Origin: Paracoccus gahaiensis
Lineage (GTDB): Bacteria; Pseudomonadota; Alphaproteobacteria; Rhodobacterales; Rhodobacteraceae
Reading direction: 5' to 3'
Assembly (NCBI RefSeq): GCF_005048225.1
Contig: NZ_SUNI01000007.1
Span: forward strand, 62,001 to 126,000
Length of the DNA: 64,000 nucleotides
A program made the position numbers and the translations under genes. Positions 37,149-46,436 of the stretch are shown here, piece by piece (position 1 is the first letter of the stretch; each line of letters starts with the position of its first letter). Below the pieces are notes generated by a model. That model searched no databases. It was not told where the DNA came from and was given only the letters and a program-made list of their open reading frames with translations.

Positions 37149-38189
37149 TCAGGCGGTGTAGCGGCCCGCCATCACCGACAGCGGCAGGGGACGCAGCTTG
37201 TCGGCCTGACCGGCGGTGCCGAAGGCCTCGAAGCGGTCCTTGCAGACCTGCGCCATCATCTGCATCGCGGGCTTGAGATACTTGCGCGGATCGAATTCGG
37301 ACGGATCCTCGGTCAGCGTCTTGCGGATCGCCGCCGTCATCGCCAGCCGGTTGTCGGTGTCGATGTTGACCTTGCGCACACCGGACCGGATGCCGCGCTG
37401 GATCTCCTCGACCGGAACGCCCCAGGTCGGGCGGATCTCGCCGCCATGGCTGTTGATGATCTCCTGCAGATCCTCGGGGACCGAGGAGGACCCGTGCATC
37501 ACCAGATGGGTGTTGGGCAGGCGCTTGTGGATCTCTTCGATCACATGCATGGCCAGGATGGCGCCGTCGGGCTTCCTGGTGAACTTGTAGGCGCCGTGGC
37601 TGGTGCCCATCGCGATGGCCAGAGCGTCCACGCCGGTATCCTTGACGAACTGCTCGGCCTCGGCGGGGTCGGTCAAGAGCTGGTCATGGCCCAGCTTCTC
37701 GGTGGCGCCGTGGCCGTCCTCCTGATCGCCCATGCCGGTCTCCAGGCTGCCCAGCACGCCCAGCTCTCCCTCGACCGACACGCCGCAGGCATGGGCCATC
37801 TCGGTCACGCGGCGGGTGATGTCGGCATTGTAGGCATAATCGGCGGGGGTCTTGCCATCGGCCTTCAGGCTGCCATCCATCATCACCGAGGTGAAGCCGT
37901 TCTGGATCGCGGTCGCGCAGGTCTCCATGCCGTTGCCATGGTCCAGATGCATGCAGATCGGGATGTCGGGATAGGCGCGGGCCAGCCCCTCGATCAGCCC
38001 CGCCAGGACCAGGTCGTTGGCATAGGCGCGCGCGCCCCGGCTGGCCTGCAGGATGACTGGCGAGCGGGTGGCTTCGGCGGCCTGCATCACCGCAAGGCCC
38101 TGCTCCATGTTGTTGATGTTGAAGGCGGGCACGGCATAGCCCTGCTCGGCGGCGTGATCCAGAAGCTGGCGGAGGGTGATCATGGCCAT
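37149..38189 (-). CDS. fba: Class II fructose/sedoheptulose-bisphosphate aldolase
   Basis: A zinc-dependent aldolase joining dihydroxyacetone phosphate to glyceraldehyde-3-phosphate or erythrose-4-phosphate. The 346-residue protein is of the Calvin-cycle (CbbA) subtype: [20 protein letters not shown], zinc ligands in [12 protein letters not shown] and [23 protein letters not shown], and [13 protein letters not shown]. Last gene of the DeoR operon, six bases after the phosphatase. The CbbA subtype is known to accept both substrates, which matters for the erythrose-4-phosphate reading of this operon. Confidence 0.92.
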   Translation of the reverse strand: MAMITLRQLLDHAAEQGYAVPAFNINNMEQGLAVMQAAEATRSPVILQASRGARAYANDLVLAGLIEGLARAYPDIPICMHLDHGNGMETCATAIQNGFTSVMMDGSLKADGKTPADYAYNADITRRVTEMAHACGVSVEGELGVLGSLETGMGDQEDGHGATEKLGHDQLLTDPAEAEQFVKDTGVDALAIAMGTSHGAYKFTRKPDGAILAMHVIEEIHKRLPNTHLVMHGSSSVPEDLQEIINSHGGEIRPTWGVPVEEIQRGIRSGVRKVNIDTDNRLAMTAAIRKTLTEDPSEFDPRKYLKPAMQMMAQVCKDRFEAFGTAGQADKLRPLPLSVMAGRYTA

Positions 38190-38195
38190 GGGGCG

Positions 38196-39170
38196 TTATC
38201 CTTTGCTGGCAAGGGCGTGGTGGATGGCGGCGACCTCGTCCGTCGCGCCGAAGATCAGGGGGGTCATGTCGTGCAGCCCGTCGGGCTGGCGGTCGAGGAT
38301 CGGGCCGTGGCCGTCGGTCGCTTGCCCGCCCGCCTGCTCGATCAGGAAGGCGATGGGCACGCTTTCATAGATCAGCCGCAGGCGGCCCTGGGCATATCCG
38401 GGCCGGGCATCGGCAGGATACATGAACGCGCCGCCCTGCAGCAGGATGCGGTGCAATTCGCCCACGGCGGCGGCCAGCCAGCGCATGTTGAAATCGCGCC
38501 CGCGCGGCCCCTCGCGCCCGGCCCTCAGATCGCGCGCCCAGGCCTGCAGCCCCGGCGGCCAGTGCCGCTCGTTCGAGGCGTTGTAGGCGATGGTGGACGA
38601 GCTGGGCCTCAGGCGCAGGTCCTGCTGGGCGACGCGGAAGGCCGAGACCTGCGCGTCCCAGGTGGCCACATGGACGCCCGCGCCGGTGGACCAGCCGAAA
38701 TCGACCGAATGGCCGAACGAGCCATAGCCCGCCGCCACCACATGCCGCCCCGGGCGCCGGAAGCCCCGCGGATCGGCGGGCAGGACGCTGAACAGCATCC
38801 CCAGGGGCGCGCCGATGCCGATGCTGCCCGACCCGTCGATCGGGTCGATGGCCACGTCGAAGGCGCCCTCTGGGTCCAGCAGGATGACCTCTTCGGCCTC
38901 CTCCGACAGGACCTGCCGGACGCCCGCGTCGCGCAGCACGGCGATCATGTGGTCATGCGCCGCGACATCCAGCGCCTTCTGCTTGTCGCCGCTGTCATTG
39001 ATGCCGACGATCGCCTCGGGATCGCCATGCAGCCGCCCCGCCGCCAGACGCGCGGCCAGCGGCGGCAGCGCCTCGGCGATGGCGCGCACGATGGCCGAGG
39101 GGCCGCCGGCGTCCAGCACCTCGGCCAGCAGCGGGCCGGTGGCGGCCCCGTCATTGGGCAAGCGCAGCAT
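38196..39170 (-). CDS. fbp: Class I fructose-1,6-(sedoheptulose-1,7-)bisphosphatase
   Basis: A 324-residue sugar bisphosphatase. Metal site residues are seen in LSEEAEEV and DPIDGSGSIGIGAPLGMLFS, and the substrate site in YGSFGHSV and RLRLIYESVPIAFLIEQAGG. It overlaps rpiB/eryI by one base. The residues just after the DPIDGS motif (GSIGIG in place of the common SNIDVN) are unlike the housekeeping gluconeogenic enzyme and match the CbbF-like group. Activity on sedoheptulose bisphosphate is inferred from context. Confidence 0.88.
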   Translation of the reverse strand: MLRLPNDGAATGPLLAEVLDAGGPSAIVRAIAEALPPLAARLAAGRLHGDPEAIVGINDSGDKQKALDVAAHDHMIAVLRDAGVRQVLSEEAEEVILLDPEGAFDVAIDPIDGSGSIGIGAPLGMLFSVLPADPRGFRRPGRHVVAAGYGSFGHSVDFGWSTGAGVHVATWDAQVSAFRVAQQDLRLRPSSSTIAYNASNERHWPPGLQAWARDLRAGREGPRGRDFNMRWLAAAVGELHRILLQGGAFMYPADARPGYAQGRLRLIYESVPIAFLIEQAGGQATDGHGPILDRQPDGLHDMTPLIFGATDEVAAIHHALASKG

Positions 39171-39631
39171 CAGGTCTTGGAATACTTGGCACCGACCGCG
39201 TCGATGGCGTCCACGTTCCCGGCGGACTTGCCGCCGGCGTCGAAGTTCATCGTCTCGGCCAGCCAGGCATCGGCGATGGTCTTGGCGACCTCGGCCCCGA
39301 TGACGCGGGCGCCCATGGTGATGATCTGGGCGTTGTTCGACAGCGCGGCGCGTTCCGCCGAATAGGTGTCATGCGTCAGCGCGGCGCGGATGCCCGGCAC
39401 CTTGTTGGCCGCGATGCAGACCCCGATGCCGGTGCCGCAGACCAGGATCGCGCGGTCATAGGTGCCATCGACGACCTGCGAGGCCACCCGGTCCGACAGG
39501 CCCGCATAGAAGGCGTCGGGGCCCGCATCGGTGCGGCTGATCTGGGACACCTCGAAGCGGTCCTTCAGGTGATCGGCCAGAACCTTGGCCAGGCCTTCGC
39601 CCGCGCTGTCGCCTGCAATTGCCAGTCTCAT
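39170..39631 (-). CDS. RpiB-family isomerase, EryI-like
   Basis: A 153-residue RpiB/LacAB-fold isomerase. It begins [22 protein letters not shown] and holds the active-site Cys in [22 protein letters not shown]. The [10 protein letters not shown] start and the partnership with the EryH-like TIM-barrel enzyme match the EryI branch, which in Brucella converts D-erythrulose-4-phosphate to D-erythrose-4-phosphate, rather than housekeeping ribose-5-phosphate isomerase B. Start overlaps the previous stop? It begins at 39631, four bases inside the end of the preceding gene (ATGA). Confidence 0.85.
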   Translation of the reverse strand: MRLAIAGDSAGEGLAKVLADHLKDRFEVSQISRTDAGPDAFYAGLSDRVASQVVDGTYDRAILVCGTGIGVCIAANKVPGIRAALTHDTYSAERAALSNNAQIITMGARVIGAEVAKTIADAWLAETMNFDAGGKSAGNVDAIDAVGAKYSKT

Positions 39632-40389
39632 GCGTCATCTCCGATGGTTGCGGCGCAGCGCGCCAGAATGTCCAGATAGCCGGCCACGTCCCAGGCCGAG
39701 CGTCCGATGAACAGCCCGTCCACATGCGGGCAGGCGATCAGCTCGGCACAATTGCCGGGATTAACCGACCCGCCATAGAGGCAGGGGATGCGCCGCCCCA
39801 GCACGTCCCGCGCGACGGCGATGATCTCGGCCTGCCGCGCATCGGCATAATCCGAGGTCGCCGGGATGCCGTTGGCGCCGATGGCCCAGACCGGCTCGTA
39901 GGCCAGGAGGATCGGGGCGTCGGACCCGGCCACCGGCTGCAATGCGCCGCGGACCTGGGTTTCCAGCACCTCCTGCGCGCGGCCCGCCTCGCGTTCCGCC
40001 AGGGTCTCGCCGATGCAGATCAGCGGGATCAGGCCGTGACGGATGGCGGCGGCGGTCTTCAGGCCCACCGTCTCGTCCGTCTCGCCGAAATGCTCGCGGC
40101 GTTCGCTGTGGCCCAGCTCGACCATGTCCAGGCCGCAATCGGTCAGCATCACCGGGCTGATCTCTCCGGTCCAGGCGCCGGCGTCGTCCCAATGCATGTT
40201 CTGCGCGCCGACCTTGACGTCGCTGCCCGCCAGCATCTGGGCCACCTCGCGGCAGGCGGTGAAGGGCGGGATCACGAAGCGCCGGATGCGCGGATCGCCC
40301 GGGGCACCCGCCAGCCCTTCGGCAAAGGCGCGGGCCTCGGCCAGGGTCTTGTTCATCTTCCAACTGGTGCCGATCCAGAAGTCGGTCAT
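39628..40389 (-). CDS. TIM-barrel isomerase, EryH-like (TpiA2)
   Basis: A 253-residue triosephosphate-isomerase homologue. Catalytic Lys is in [15 protein letters not shown], His in [13 protein letters not shown], Glu in [13 protein letters not shown], and the phosphate loop is YGGSVNPGN. The IGTSWKMNK opening (instead of AGNWKMNG in the second copy at 46437) and the adjacent EryI-like gene mark it as the EryH type, which isomerises L-erythrulose-1-phosphate to D-erythrulose-4-phosphate. Since a housekeeping tpiA exists 6 kb away, a specialised role is likely. ATG overlaps the deoR stop. Confidence 0.86.
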   Translation of the reverse strand: MTDFWIGTSWKMNKTLAEARAFAEGLAGAPGDPRIRRFVIPPFTACREVAQMLAGSDVKVGAQNMHWDDAGAWTGEISPVMLTDCGLDMVELGHSERREHFGETDETVGLKTAAAIRHGLIPLICIGETLAEREAGRAQEVLETQVRGALQPVAGSDAPILLAYEPVWAIGANGIPATSDYADARQAEIIAVARDVLGRRIPCLYGGSVNPGNCAELIACPHVDGLFIGRSAWDVAGYLDILARCAATIGDDA

Positions 40390-41168
40390 GTCAGGGGCTC
40401 CTTCGGCTCGGGGGCGATGGTCAGCGCGATCCCCGCCCGGTCGATCGCGGCGCGATCCTCGGGCGCGGGGGGCGCGTCGGTGATGATGGCATCGAATTCC
40501 GTCAGGTCGGCCAGCATGTGCAGCGCGCTGCGCCCGAAGCGGGCATGGTTGACCAGCAGCACGCTCTTCTCGGCCGCCTGCATCATGGCCCGCTTGGCGC
40601 GCACCGCGTCGTCGTCCATGTGAAAGGCCTGCAGCCCGGCCACGGCGGGGGTCGAGATGAAGGCCAGATCCGCCCGCAGCCCGGCCAGCGCGTCCTCGGT
40701 CACCATGCCGAAGAAGCCGTTGAACTTGGCGCTGTAGATCCCGCCAAGCGCGATCAGCGTGACGCGGGGGGCGTCCTTCAGCCGGTCGATGACGGCGGCG
40801 TTGTTGGTGATGACGGTCAGGGGCGCCCGGTCGGTCAGCCGCGCGCCCAGGAGCGCCGCCATCGAGCCGTCATTGACCATCACGGTCATCCCCGGCTCGA
40901 CCAGGTCCAGCGCGGCGCGGGCCATGCGGGCCTTGGCCTCGCCATCCTGCAGCTCTCGGATGCGGAAATCGCTTTCGAACTGGGTGCCCGCCTCGATCGT
41001 GGCGCCGCCCCGGACCTTGCGCAGCAGGCCCGCCTGTTCCAGATCGTCCAGATCGCGGTGAATCGTCATGCGACTGACAGCAAAGCGCAACGCAAGATCG
41101 TCAAGATCGACGGCACGCGCCGCGACCAGCTGATCCATGATCGCCTGCCTGCGTTCTTCGCGCTTCAC
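40386..41168 (-). CDS. DeoR/GlpR-family repressor
   Basis: A 260-residue repressor. The winged HTH (about 1-60) reads KREERRQAIMDQLVAAR, VDLDDLALRFAVSRMTIHRDL and LLRKVRGGATIEAG; the sugar-phosphate-sensing domain includes VMVNDGSMAALLGARL and NNAAVIDRL. GTG at 41168 is chosen because GGGGAGGAA lies five bases upstream; ATGs further out would run through the operator. It heads the tetrose-phosphate operon and lies back to back with transketolase. Confidence 0.88.
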   Translation of the reverse strand: MKREERRQAIMDQLVAARAVDLDDLALRFAVSRMTIHRDLDDLEQAGLLRKVRGGATIEAGTQFESDFRIRELQDGEAKARMARAALDLVEPGMTVMVNDGSMAALLGARLTDRAPLTVITNNAAVIDRLKDAPRVTLIALGGIYSAKFNGFFGMVTEDALAGLRADLAFISTPAVAGLQAFHMDDDAVRAKRAMMQAAEKSVLLVNHARFGRSALHMLADLTEFDAIITDAPPAPEDRAAIDRAGIALTIAPEPKEPLT

Positions 41169-41217
41169 CGGTTCCTCCCCTTTGTCCGCCCCGGTCATAA
41201 CATGGGAAACCCACATA

Positions 41218-41233
41218 ACAACACCTTTGTTGT
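41218..41233. promoter_or_regulatory. Candidate DeoR operator between the divergent promoters
   Basis: A perfect inverted repeat ACAACA-CCTT-TGTTGT lies in the only AT-rich stretch (about 41196-41260) of the deoR/transketolase intergenic region. Flanking CACA and TTGTG repeats extend the symmetry loosely. Its position would let one repressor control both directions. Confidence 0.55.
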
Positions 41234-41299
41234 GACTTTGTGATTTATTCTTGTGATGAGCCGCGCGACGCGGTATGGCTTTTTGCAAAGGAGGATCCC

Positions 41300-43324
41300 A
41301 TGCCCTTAGACACGCCCAAAGACCCCGCCCTGGCCGCCAAGGCCGATCTGGACCCGCAGAATTTCGCGCTGGCGAACTGCATCCGTGCGCTGACCATCGA
41401 CGCGGTGAATGCCGCGAATTCCGGCCATCCCGGCGCGCCCATGGGCATGGCCGATGCCGCCACGGTGCTGTTCCGCAACCACCTGAAATTCGACGCTTTG
41501 AACCCCGACTGGCCCGACCGCGACCGCTTCGTGCTGTCGAACGGCCATGCCTCGATGCTGCTCTACAGCCTCCTGCACCTGACCGGCTACGAGGACATGA
41601 CGCTGGAGCAGGTCAAGAACTTCCGCCAATGGGGCGCGATCACCGCCGGCCATCCGGAATACGGCCATGCCAAGGGGATCGAGACGACGACCGGCCCCTT
41701 GGGTCAGGGCATCGCCACCGCCGTGGGCATGGCGCTGGCCGAACGCGCGCTGGCCGGGGAATTCGGCGCCGATCTGGTCGATCACCACACCTATGTAATG
41801 CTAGGCGACGGCTGCCTGCAGGAGGGCATCGGGCAAGAGGCGATCAGCCTTGCGGGCCATCTGGGCCTGGGCAAGCTGATCGTCCTTTATGACGACAATT
41901 CGATCACCATCGACGGGCCGACCTCGATCAGCTTCTCCGAGGACGTGCCCGCCCGCCTGGCCGCCTGCGGCTGGCATGTGCAGACCTGCGACGGCCATGA
42001 CGGCAAGGCGCTGGATGCCGCCATCACGGCGGCCAAGGCCGAGACGGGCAAGCCCTCGCTGATCGCGATGAAGACCATCATCGGCTTCGGCTCGCCCAAC
42101 CGGGCGGGCAGCTATTCGGTGCATGGCGCCCCCTTGGGCCAGGACGAGGGCGCGCTGACCAAGGAGGCGCTTGGCTGGGCCTCCGAGCCCTTCGCCATCC
42201 CCGAGGATCTGGGTGCCGAATGGCGCAAGATCGGCACGCGCGGTGCGGACGCCCGTGCTGCATGGGAGGAGCGGCTGGCCGCATCCGACCATCGCGAGGC
42301 GCTGACCGCGCGCCTGACCGGCGAGCTGCCCGAGGGCTATGAGGCCGCCGTGGCCGACGCCCGCAAGGCATTGTTCGACGCGCCCAAGAAGGCCGCGACC
42401 CGCAAGGCCAGCCAGATGGCGCTGGAGGCGCTGGCCCCGGCCCTGCCCGCGATGATCGGCGGATCGGCGGATCTGACCGGGTCGAACCTGACCCGCGTCA
42501 AGGCGGTGGACAGCCAGTACACCCGCGACGCGCCGGGCCGCTATATCGGCTACGGGGTGCGCGAGTTCGGCATGGCCGCCGCGATGAACGGCATCAACCT
42601 GCATGGCGGCTTCATCGCCTATGGCGGCACCTTCCTGGTCTTCTCGGACTATGCCCGCAACGCGATCCGCCTGTCGGCGCTGATGGGAGTGGGCACGATC
42701 TATGTCATGACCCATGACAGCATCGGCCTGGGCGAGGATGGCCCCACGCACCAGCCGATCGAGCATCTGGCCAGCTTGCGCGCGATCCCCGGCCTGACGG
42801 TCCTGCGCCCCGCCGATGTGATCGAGACGCTGGAGGCCTGGGACATCGCCATCCGCGCCCGCGACGTGCCGTCCCTGCTGGCGCTGTCGCGTCAGGACGT
42901 GCCGCAGCTGCGTCTGGAGCCGGGGACCGAGAACCTGACCGCCAAGGGCGCCTATGTGATCCGGCAGTTCGGAGAGGGCCGCGACGTGACCTTGATCGCC
43001 ACCGGCACCGAGGTCGCCATCGCTGTCACGGCCGCCGAGGCGCTGTCGGCCGAGGGCCTGTCCGTGGCCGTCGTCTCCATGCCCAGCTGGGAGCTGTTCG
43101 ATGCCCAGCCCGCCGACTACCGGGCCGAGGTTCTGGGCACCGCCCCGCGCATCGCGATCGAGGCGGCGGGCAAGTTCGGCTGGACGCGCTATGTCGCCTC
43201 CGAGGATGACGTGATCGGGATGACCGGCTTTGGCGCCTCGGCGCCCATCGACCGGCTCTATGCCGAGTTCGGCATCACCTCGGACGCGATCGTGGCCCGC
43301 GCCAAGGCGCTGACCAACCGCTGA
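41300..43324 (+). CDS. tkt: Transketolase
   Basis: A 674-residue thiamine-diphosphate enzyme moving two-carbon units between sugar phosphates. ATG at 41300 follows a perfect AAAGGAGG. N-terminal domain: [39 protein letters not shown], and the ThDP site [19 protein letters not shown] to [10 protein letters not shown]; Pyr domain: [17 protein letters not shown] and [17 protein letters not shown]. Being divergent from the DeoR operon and alone in its transcript, it is probably co-regulated with the tetrose-phosphate isomerases. Confidence 0.95.
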   Translation: MPLDTPKDPALAAKADLDPQNFALANCIRALTIDAVNAANSGHPGAPMGMADAATVLFRNHLKFDALNPDWPDRDRFVLSNGHASMLLYSLLHLTGYEDMTLEQVKNFRQWGAITAGHPEYGHAKGIETTTGPLGQGIATAVGMALAERALAGEFGADLVDHHTYVMLGDGCLQEGIGQEAISLAGHLGLGKLIVLYDDNSITIDGPTSISFSEDVPARLAACGWHVQTCDGHDGKALDAAITAAKAETGKPSLIAMKTIIGFGSPNRAGSYSVHGAPLGQDEGALTKEALGWASEPFAIPEDLGAEWRKIGTRGADARAAWEERLAASDHREALTARLTGELPEGYEAAVADARKALFDAPKKAATRKASQMALEALAPALPAMIGGSADLTGSNLTRVKAVDSQYTRDAPGRYIGYGVREFGMAAAMNGINLHGGFIAYGGTFLVFSDYARNAIRLSALMGVGTIYVMTHDSIGLGEDGPTHQPIEHLASLRAIPGLTVLRPADVIETLEAWDIAIRARDVPSLLALSRQDVPQLRLEPGTENLTAKGAYVIRQFGEGRDVTLIATGTEVAIAVTAAEALSAEGLSVAVVSMPSWELFDAQPADYRAEVLGTAPRIAIEAAGKFGWTRYVASEDDVIGMTGFGASAPIDRLYAEFGITSDAIVARAKALTNR

Positions 43325-43380
43325 TCCCGTCGCGGTTCCCTGCGCGCGCATCGCGCGCGTGGGGCCCAGTGGCAACGACC

Positions 43381-43408
43381 GGGCCGGGGTTTCCCCGGCC
43401 CGTCCCTT
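43381..43408 (+). terminator. Intrinsic terminator after transketolase
   Basis: A perfect nine-pair stem GGGCCGGGG-TTT-CCCCGGCCC followed by GTCCCTTTT, 57 bases after the transketolase stop. A separate alternating GC palindrome (GCGCGCGCATCGCGCGCG) lies just upstream. Confidence 0.75.
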
Positions 43409-43481
43409 TTCAGCTGTGGCCCGAAGGCGGAACGGCACCGCCCGGGGCACGGCCTTTCCGCGCCCCGGCGTCATGCAGACC

Positions 43482-43952
43482 TCAGGCCGCGTCGGCGCGG
43501 CCCAGATCGGCGAGGCGCGCGCGCGCCCCGATCATCTGCGCCACGGCCCGGGCGGCCTCGGCGCCCTTCTCGATGAAATGCGCGCGATAGAAGCCGGTCA
43601 GCAGTTCGGTTTCCTGATAGTGGTGCGGCGTCAGCGAGACCGAGAAGACGGGCACGCCCGTCTCCAGCCCCGCCTGCATCAGGCCCGACACTACGGCCTG
43701 CGCCACAAAATCGTGGCGGTAGATGCCGCCATCGACCACCAGGGCGGCGGCGACCACCGCGTCATAGCGGCCGGTCTGCGCCAGTTGCTTGGCCAGAAGC
43801 GGCATCTCGAACGCGCCGGGCACGTCCCAAGGATCAATCTGCGCGCCGGGCATCAGCCGGGCGGCCTCGGCCAGGAAGCCCTCATGCGCGCGGTCCACGA
43901 CATCGGCGTGCCAGCGGGCCCTGATGAAGGCGATACGGGGGAATGTGGTCAT
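43482..43952 (-). CDS. ribH2: 6,7-dimethyl-8-ribityllumazine synthase, RibH2 type
   Basis: The 156-residue enzyme makes the riboflavin precursor lumazine. Signatures: WDVPGAFEMPLLAKQL and VAAALVVDGGIYRHDFVAQAV, VPVFSVSLTPHH. The stretch VVDGGIYRHDF replaces the usual VIRGxTxHF of RibH1, and the protein starts IAFIRARWHADVVDRAHEGF; both match the Brucella/Rhizobiales RibH2 class. An FMN riboswitch lies upstream, so it is flavin-controlled. RibH2 paralogues usually supplement a housekeeping RibH1 encoded elsewhere. Confidence 0.88.
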   Translation of the reverse strand: MTTFPRIAFIRARWHADVVDRAHEGFLAEAARLMPGAQIDPWDVPGAFEMPLLAKQLAQTGRYDAVVAAALVVDGGIYRHDFVAQAVVSGLMQAGLETGVPVFSVSLTPHHYQETELLTGFYRAHFIEKGAEAARAVAQMIGARARLADLGRADAA

Positions 43953-44031
43953 CGGTCAGGAACCTTACGTGTGAATTGCGTCAGGTCCCAAGGCATGCAC
44001 CACGCCCGGGCGCTTGGGGGCGCCTCGGTCG

Positions 44032-44159
44032 CGGTTCTCTTCCATCCGGACTATACCGTCGGCCCCGGAATTTCACCGGATCTGCTGACCCCTTTCCGAG
44101 GAAAGGGCGCTCGCGGGCTGTGACCGCCGGTGGGGAATTGCACCCCGCCCTGAGAACCC
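44032..44159 (-). ncRNA. FMN riboswitch (RFN element)
   Basis: Reading the minus strand from 44159, the closing helix GGTTCTC pairs with GAGAACC near 44033-44039. Between them are the conserved RFN blocks: TCAGGGCGGGGTGCAATTCC, CCACCGGCGGT, then an extended CCCTTTCCTCGGAAAGGG variable hairpin, AGCAGATCCGGTG, AATTCCGGGGCCGACGGT and ATAGTCCGGATGGAAGAGA. The expression platform before ribH2 includes CCCAAG/CTTGGG arms at 43987-44018. No other gene lies between it and ribH2. Confidence 0.96.
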
Positions 44160-44215
44160 GTCCAAGATAGCCCCTGCTTGCTCCCGCGCCAAGGGGCACG
44201 CGACGTCAAAGGTGA

Positions 44216-45346
44216 TCAGAGCGGGTCGATGTCGCCCTGCGCGCGGGTGGCGTGGAACTCCGCCACGAAGGCGTCCAGCCGGCCCGCCGCGATCGCGTCG
44301 CGCAGGCCCGCCATGAGCTGCTGGTAGTAATGCAGGTTGTGCCAGGTCAGCAGCATGCCGCTGATCATCTCCTTCGCGCGGAAGACATGGTGCAGATAGG
44401 CGCGGGAATAGCCGGTGCAGCAGGGGCAGGTGCAATCCTCGTCCAGGGGGCGCGGGTCGTCCTGGTGGCGGGCGTTCTTGATGTTGACCTGGCCCCGCGG
44501 GGTCCACGCCTGCCCGGTGCGCCCGGATCGCGAGGGCAGCACGCAATCCATCATGTCGATGCCGCGCTGCACCGCCCCCACGATGTCGTCGGGCTTGCCC
44601 ACGCCCATCAGGTAGCGCGGCTTGTCCACGGGCAGCAGGCCCGGGGCATAGTCGAGGACGCCGAACATCGCCTCCTGCCCCTCGCCCACGGCGAGGCCCC
44701 CCACGGCATAGCCGTCAAAGCCGATGCCGGTCAGCGCCTCGGCCGATTCCGCGCGCAGGTCCGGCGTCACGCCGCCCTGCATGATCCCGAAGAGCGCATG
44801 GCCGGGGCGGTCGCCGAAGGCGTCTCGCGAGCGCTGCGCCCACCGCATCGACAGGCGCATGGAGGCGGCCACCGCCTCGTCCGTGGCGGGCAGCGCGGGG
44901 CATTCGTCGAAGGCCATCACGATGTCGCTGCCCAGCAGCGCCTGGATCTGCATGCTGGTTTCGGGGCTGAGGAAATGCTTGGACCCGTCGACATGGCTGG
45001 AGAAGGTCACGCCCTTTTCGGTCAGCTTGCGCAGGCCCGCCAGGCTCATGACCTGGAAGCCGCCCGAATCGGTCAGGATGGGCCGGTCCCAGTTCATGAA
45101 GCGGTGCAGCCCGCCCATGCGCGCCACCCGCTCGGCCCCGGGGCGCAGCATCAGGTGATAGGTGTTGCCCAGAAGGATGTCGGCCCCGGTCGCGGCCACG
45201 CTTTCGGGCAGCATCGCCTTTACGGTCGCCGCCGTGCCGACCGGCATGAAGGCCGGGGTGCGGATCTGCCCGCGCGGCGTGTCGATGACGCCGCTGCGGG
45301 CACCCCCGTCGGTGGCGGTCAGGGAGAAGGAAAAGGGCGTGGTCAT
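44216..45346 (-). CDS. tgt: tRNA-guanine (queuine) transglycosylase
   Basis: Tgt exchanges guanine 34 for a queuine precursor in four tRNAs. The 376-residue TIM-barrel enzyme has [15 protein letters not shown], the catalytic Asp in [32 protein letters not shown] and the zinc site [16 protein letters not shown]. Two adjacent ATGs (45349, 45346) are possible starts. It diverges from the sufT-like gene. Confidence 0.95.
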   Translation of the reverse strand: MTTPFSFSLTATDGGARSGVIDTPRGQIRTPAFMPVGTAATVKAMLPESVAATGADILLGNTYHLMLRPGAERVARMGGLHRFMNWDRPILTDSGGFQVMSLAGLRKLTEKGVTFSSHVDGSKHFLSPETSMQIQALLGSDIVMAFDECPALPATDEAVAASMRLSMRWAQRSRDAFGDRPGHALFGIMQGGVTPDLRAESAEALTGIGFDGYAVGGLAVGEGQEAMFGVLDYAPGLLPVDKPRYLMGVGKPDDIVGAVQRGIDMMDCVLPSRSGRTGQAWTPRGQVNIKNARHQDDPRPLDEDCTCPCCTGYSRAYLHHVFRAKEMISGMLLTWHNLHYYQQLMAGLRDAIAAGRLDAFVAEFHATRAQGDIDPL

Positions 45347-45471
45347 CATCAAGCCTGCGATCGGGAACCGGGCGCTTGTAGCCCTGCGGAACCTGCGGCG
45401 CAATGCGGGCCACCACTGGACCACGGCCCCCTGGTGCCCTATATAATCGGTCGGAATTGAAGGATGACGCG

Positions 45472-45828
45472 ATGACCGAACCCCTGATGGAAGGCGCCCC
45501 GCTGATCGCGCCCTCGACCACCGATCACCCGCTCTACGAGCCGATCGTCGAGGCCTGCAAGACGGTCTACGACCCCGAGATCCCGGTGAACATCCACGAT
45601 CTGGGCCTGATCTATACGGTCGAGATCAACGATGCTTCCGAGGTGCGGGTCATCATGACGCTGACCGCCCCGGGCTGTCCGGTCGCGGGCGAGATGCCGG
45701 GCTGGGTCGCGGATGCCGTCGAGGCGGTGCCCGGCGTCAAGCAGGTCGATGTCGAAATGACGTTCCAGCCGCAATGGGGCATGGACATGATGTCCGACGA
45801 GGCGCGTCTGGAACTGGGCTTCATGTAG
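45472..45828 (+). CDS. SUF-associated MIP18/PaaD-like Fe-S assembly protein
   Basis: A 118-residue DUF59 protein. Core motif [21 protein letters not shown] and the Cys-bearing [16 protein letters not shown] are those of SufT/PaaD-like factors in Fe-S cluster maturation; [25 protein letters not shown] is the usual C-terminus. ATG at 45472. A TATAAT box lies at 45442-45447. An A-type carrier gene follows after the repeated element. Confidence 0.88.
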   Translation: MTEPLMEGAPLIAPSTTDHPLYEPIVEACKTVYDPEIPVNIHDLGLIYTVEINDASEVRVIMTLTAPGCPVAGEMPGWVADAVEAVPGVKQVDVEMTFQPQWGMDMMSDEARLELGFM

Positions 45829-45856
45829 AACGCTGCGCGCGGGCGGATCGGTCGCA

Positions 45857-45922
45857 GGGGGCTGTCCGCCCCCCGGTCGCCTGCGGCGCCCTCCCCCCGA
45901 GGGTATTTGCACAAAGAAGAAG
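45857..45922 (+). repeat. Dispersed intergenic element, copy C
   Basis: GGGGGC-TGTCC-GCCCCC hairpin, GC-rich spacer, then CCCCCCGAGGGTATTTGCAC followed by AAAGAAGAAG. This copy is a diverged form of the core (AAAGAAGAAG instead of AAGATGAA). It lies between the two Fe-S assembly genes. Confidence 0.65.
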
Positions 45923-45986
45923 CGGCAGGGCGGGCTTGAAGGACTGGGCCCCGCATGCCTATCTTGAGGCCAGCCCCGAAAGGATC

Positions 45987-46364
45987 ATGTCCATGTTCGC
46001 CATCCCCGGCACGCCCCCCGTCTCGATCACGCCTGCTGCCGCCGCACAGATCGCGCGGCTGATGGCCGGCAAGGAGGCCTATGGCCTGCGGATCGGCCTG
46101 AAGAAGGGCGGCTGTGCGGGCATGGAATACACGATGGAGCTGGCCGCGACCCCTGCCCCCAACGAGGAGGTGGTCGAACTGGACGGCGCCCGCGTGATGA
46201 TCGCGCCGATGGCGCAGATGTTCCTGTTCGGCACCGAGATCGATTACGAGACCGGCCTGCTGGAATCCGGCTTCCGCTTTCGCAATCCCAATGTCACCGA
46301 CAGCTGCGGCTGCGGCGAATCCGTCCGCTTCGAGCCGATCGAGGGCAGCCGCGCGCAAAGCTGA
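45987..46364 (+). CDS. A-type iron-sulfur carrier (SufA/IscA family)
   Basis: A 125-residue protein with the three cluster-binding cysteines of the family in LKKGGCAGMEY and DSCGCGES. It opens VSITPAAAAQIARLM. ATG at 45987 follows GAAAGGA. It delivers Fe-S clusters to target enzymes; no suf or isc operon is present here, so it is a satellite gene. SufA versus IscA cannot be settled from one gene. Confidence 0.9.
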   Translation: MSMFAIPGTPPVSITPAAAAQIARLMAGKEAYGLRIGLKKGGCAGMEYTMELAATPAPNEEVVELDGARVMIAPMAQMFLFGTEIDYETGLLESGFRFRNPNVTDSCGCGESVRFEPIEGSRAQS

Positions 46365-46436
46365 CCGTCTGGCAGCGCTACCAATGTTGCACCCCTGCGG
46401 CGGGCTGTCTAAGCCCGTCCGAAAAGGGAGGCATGG

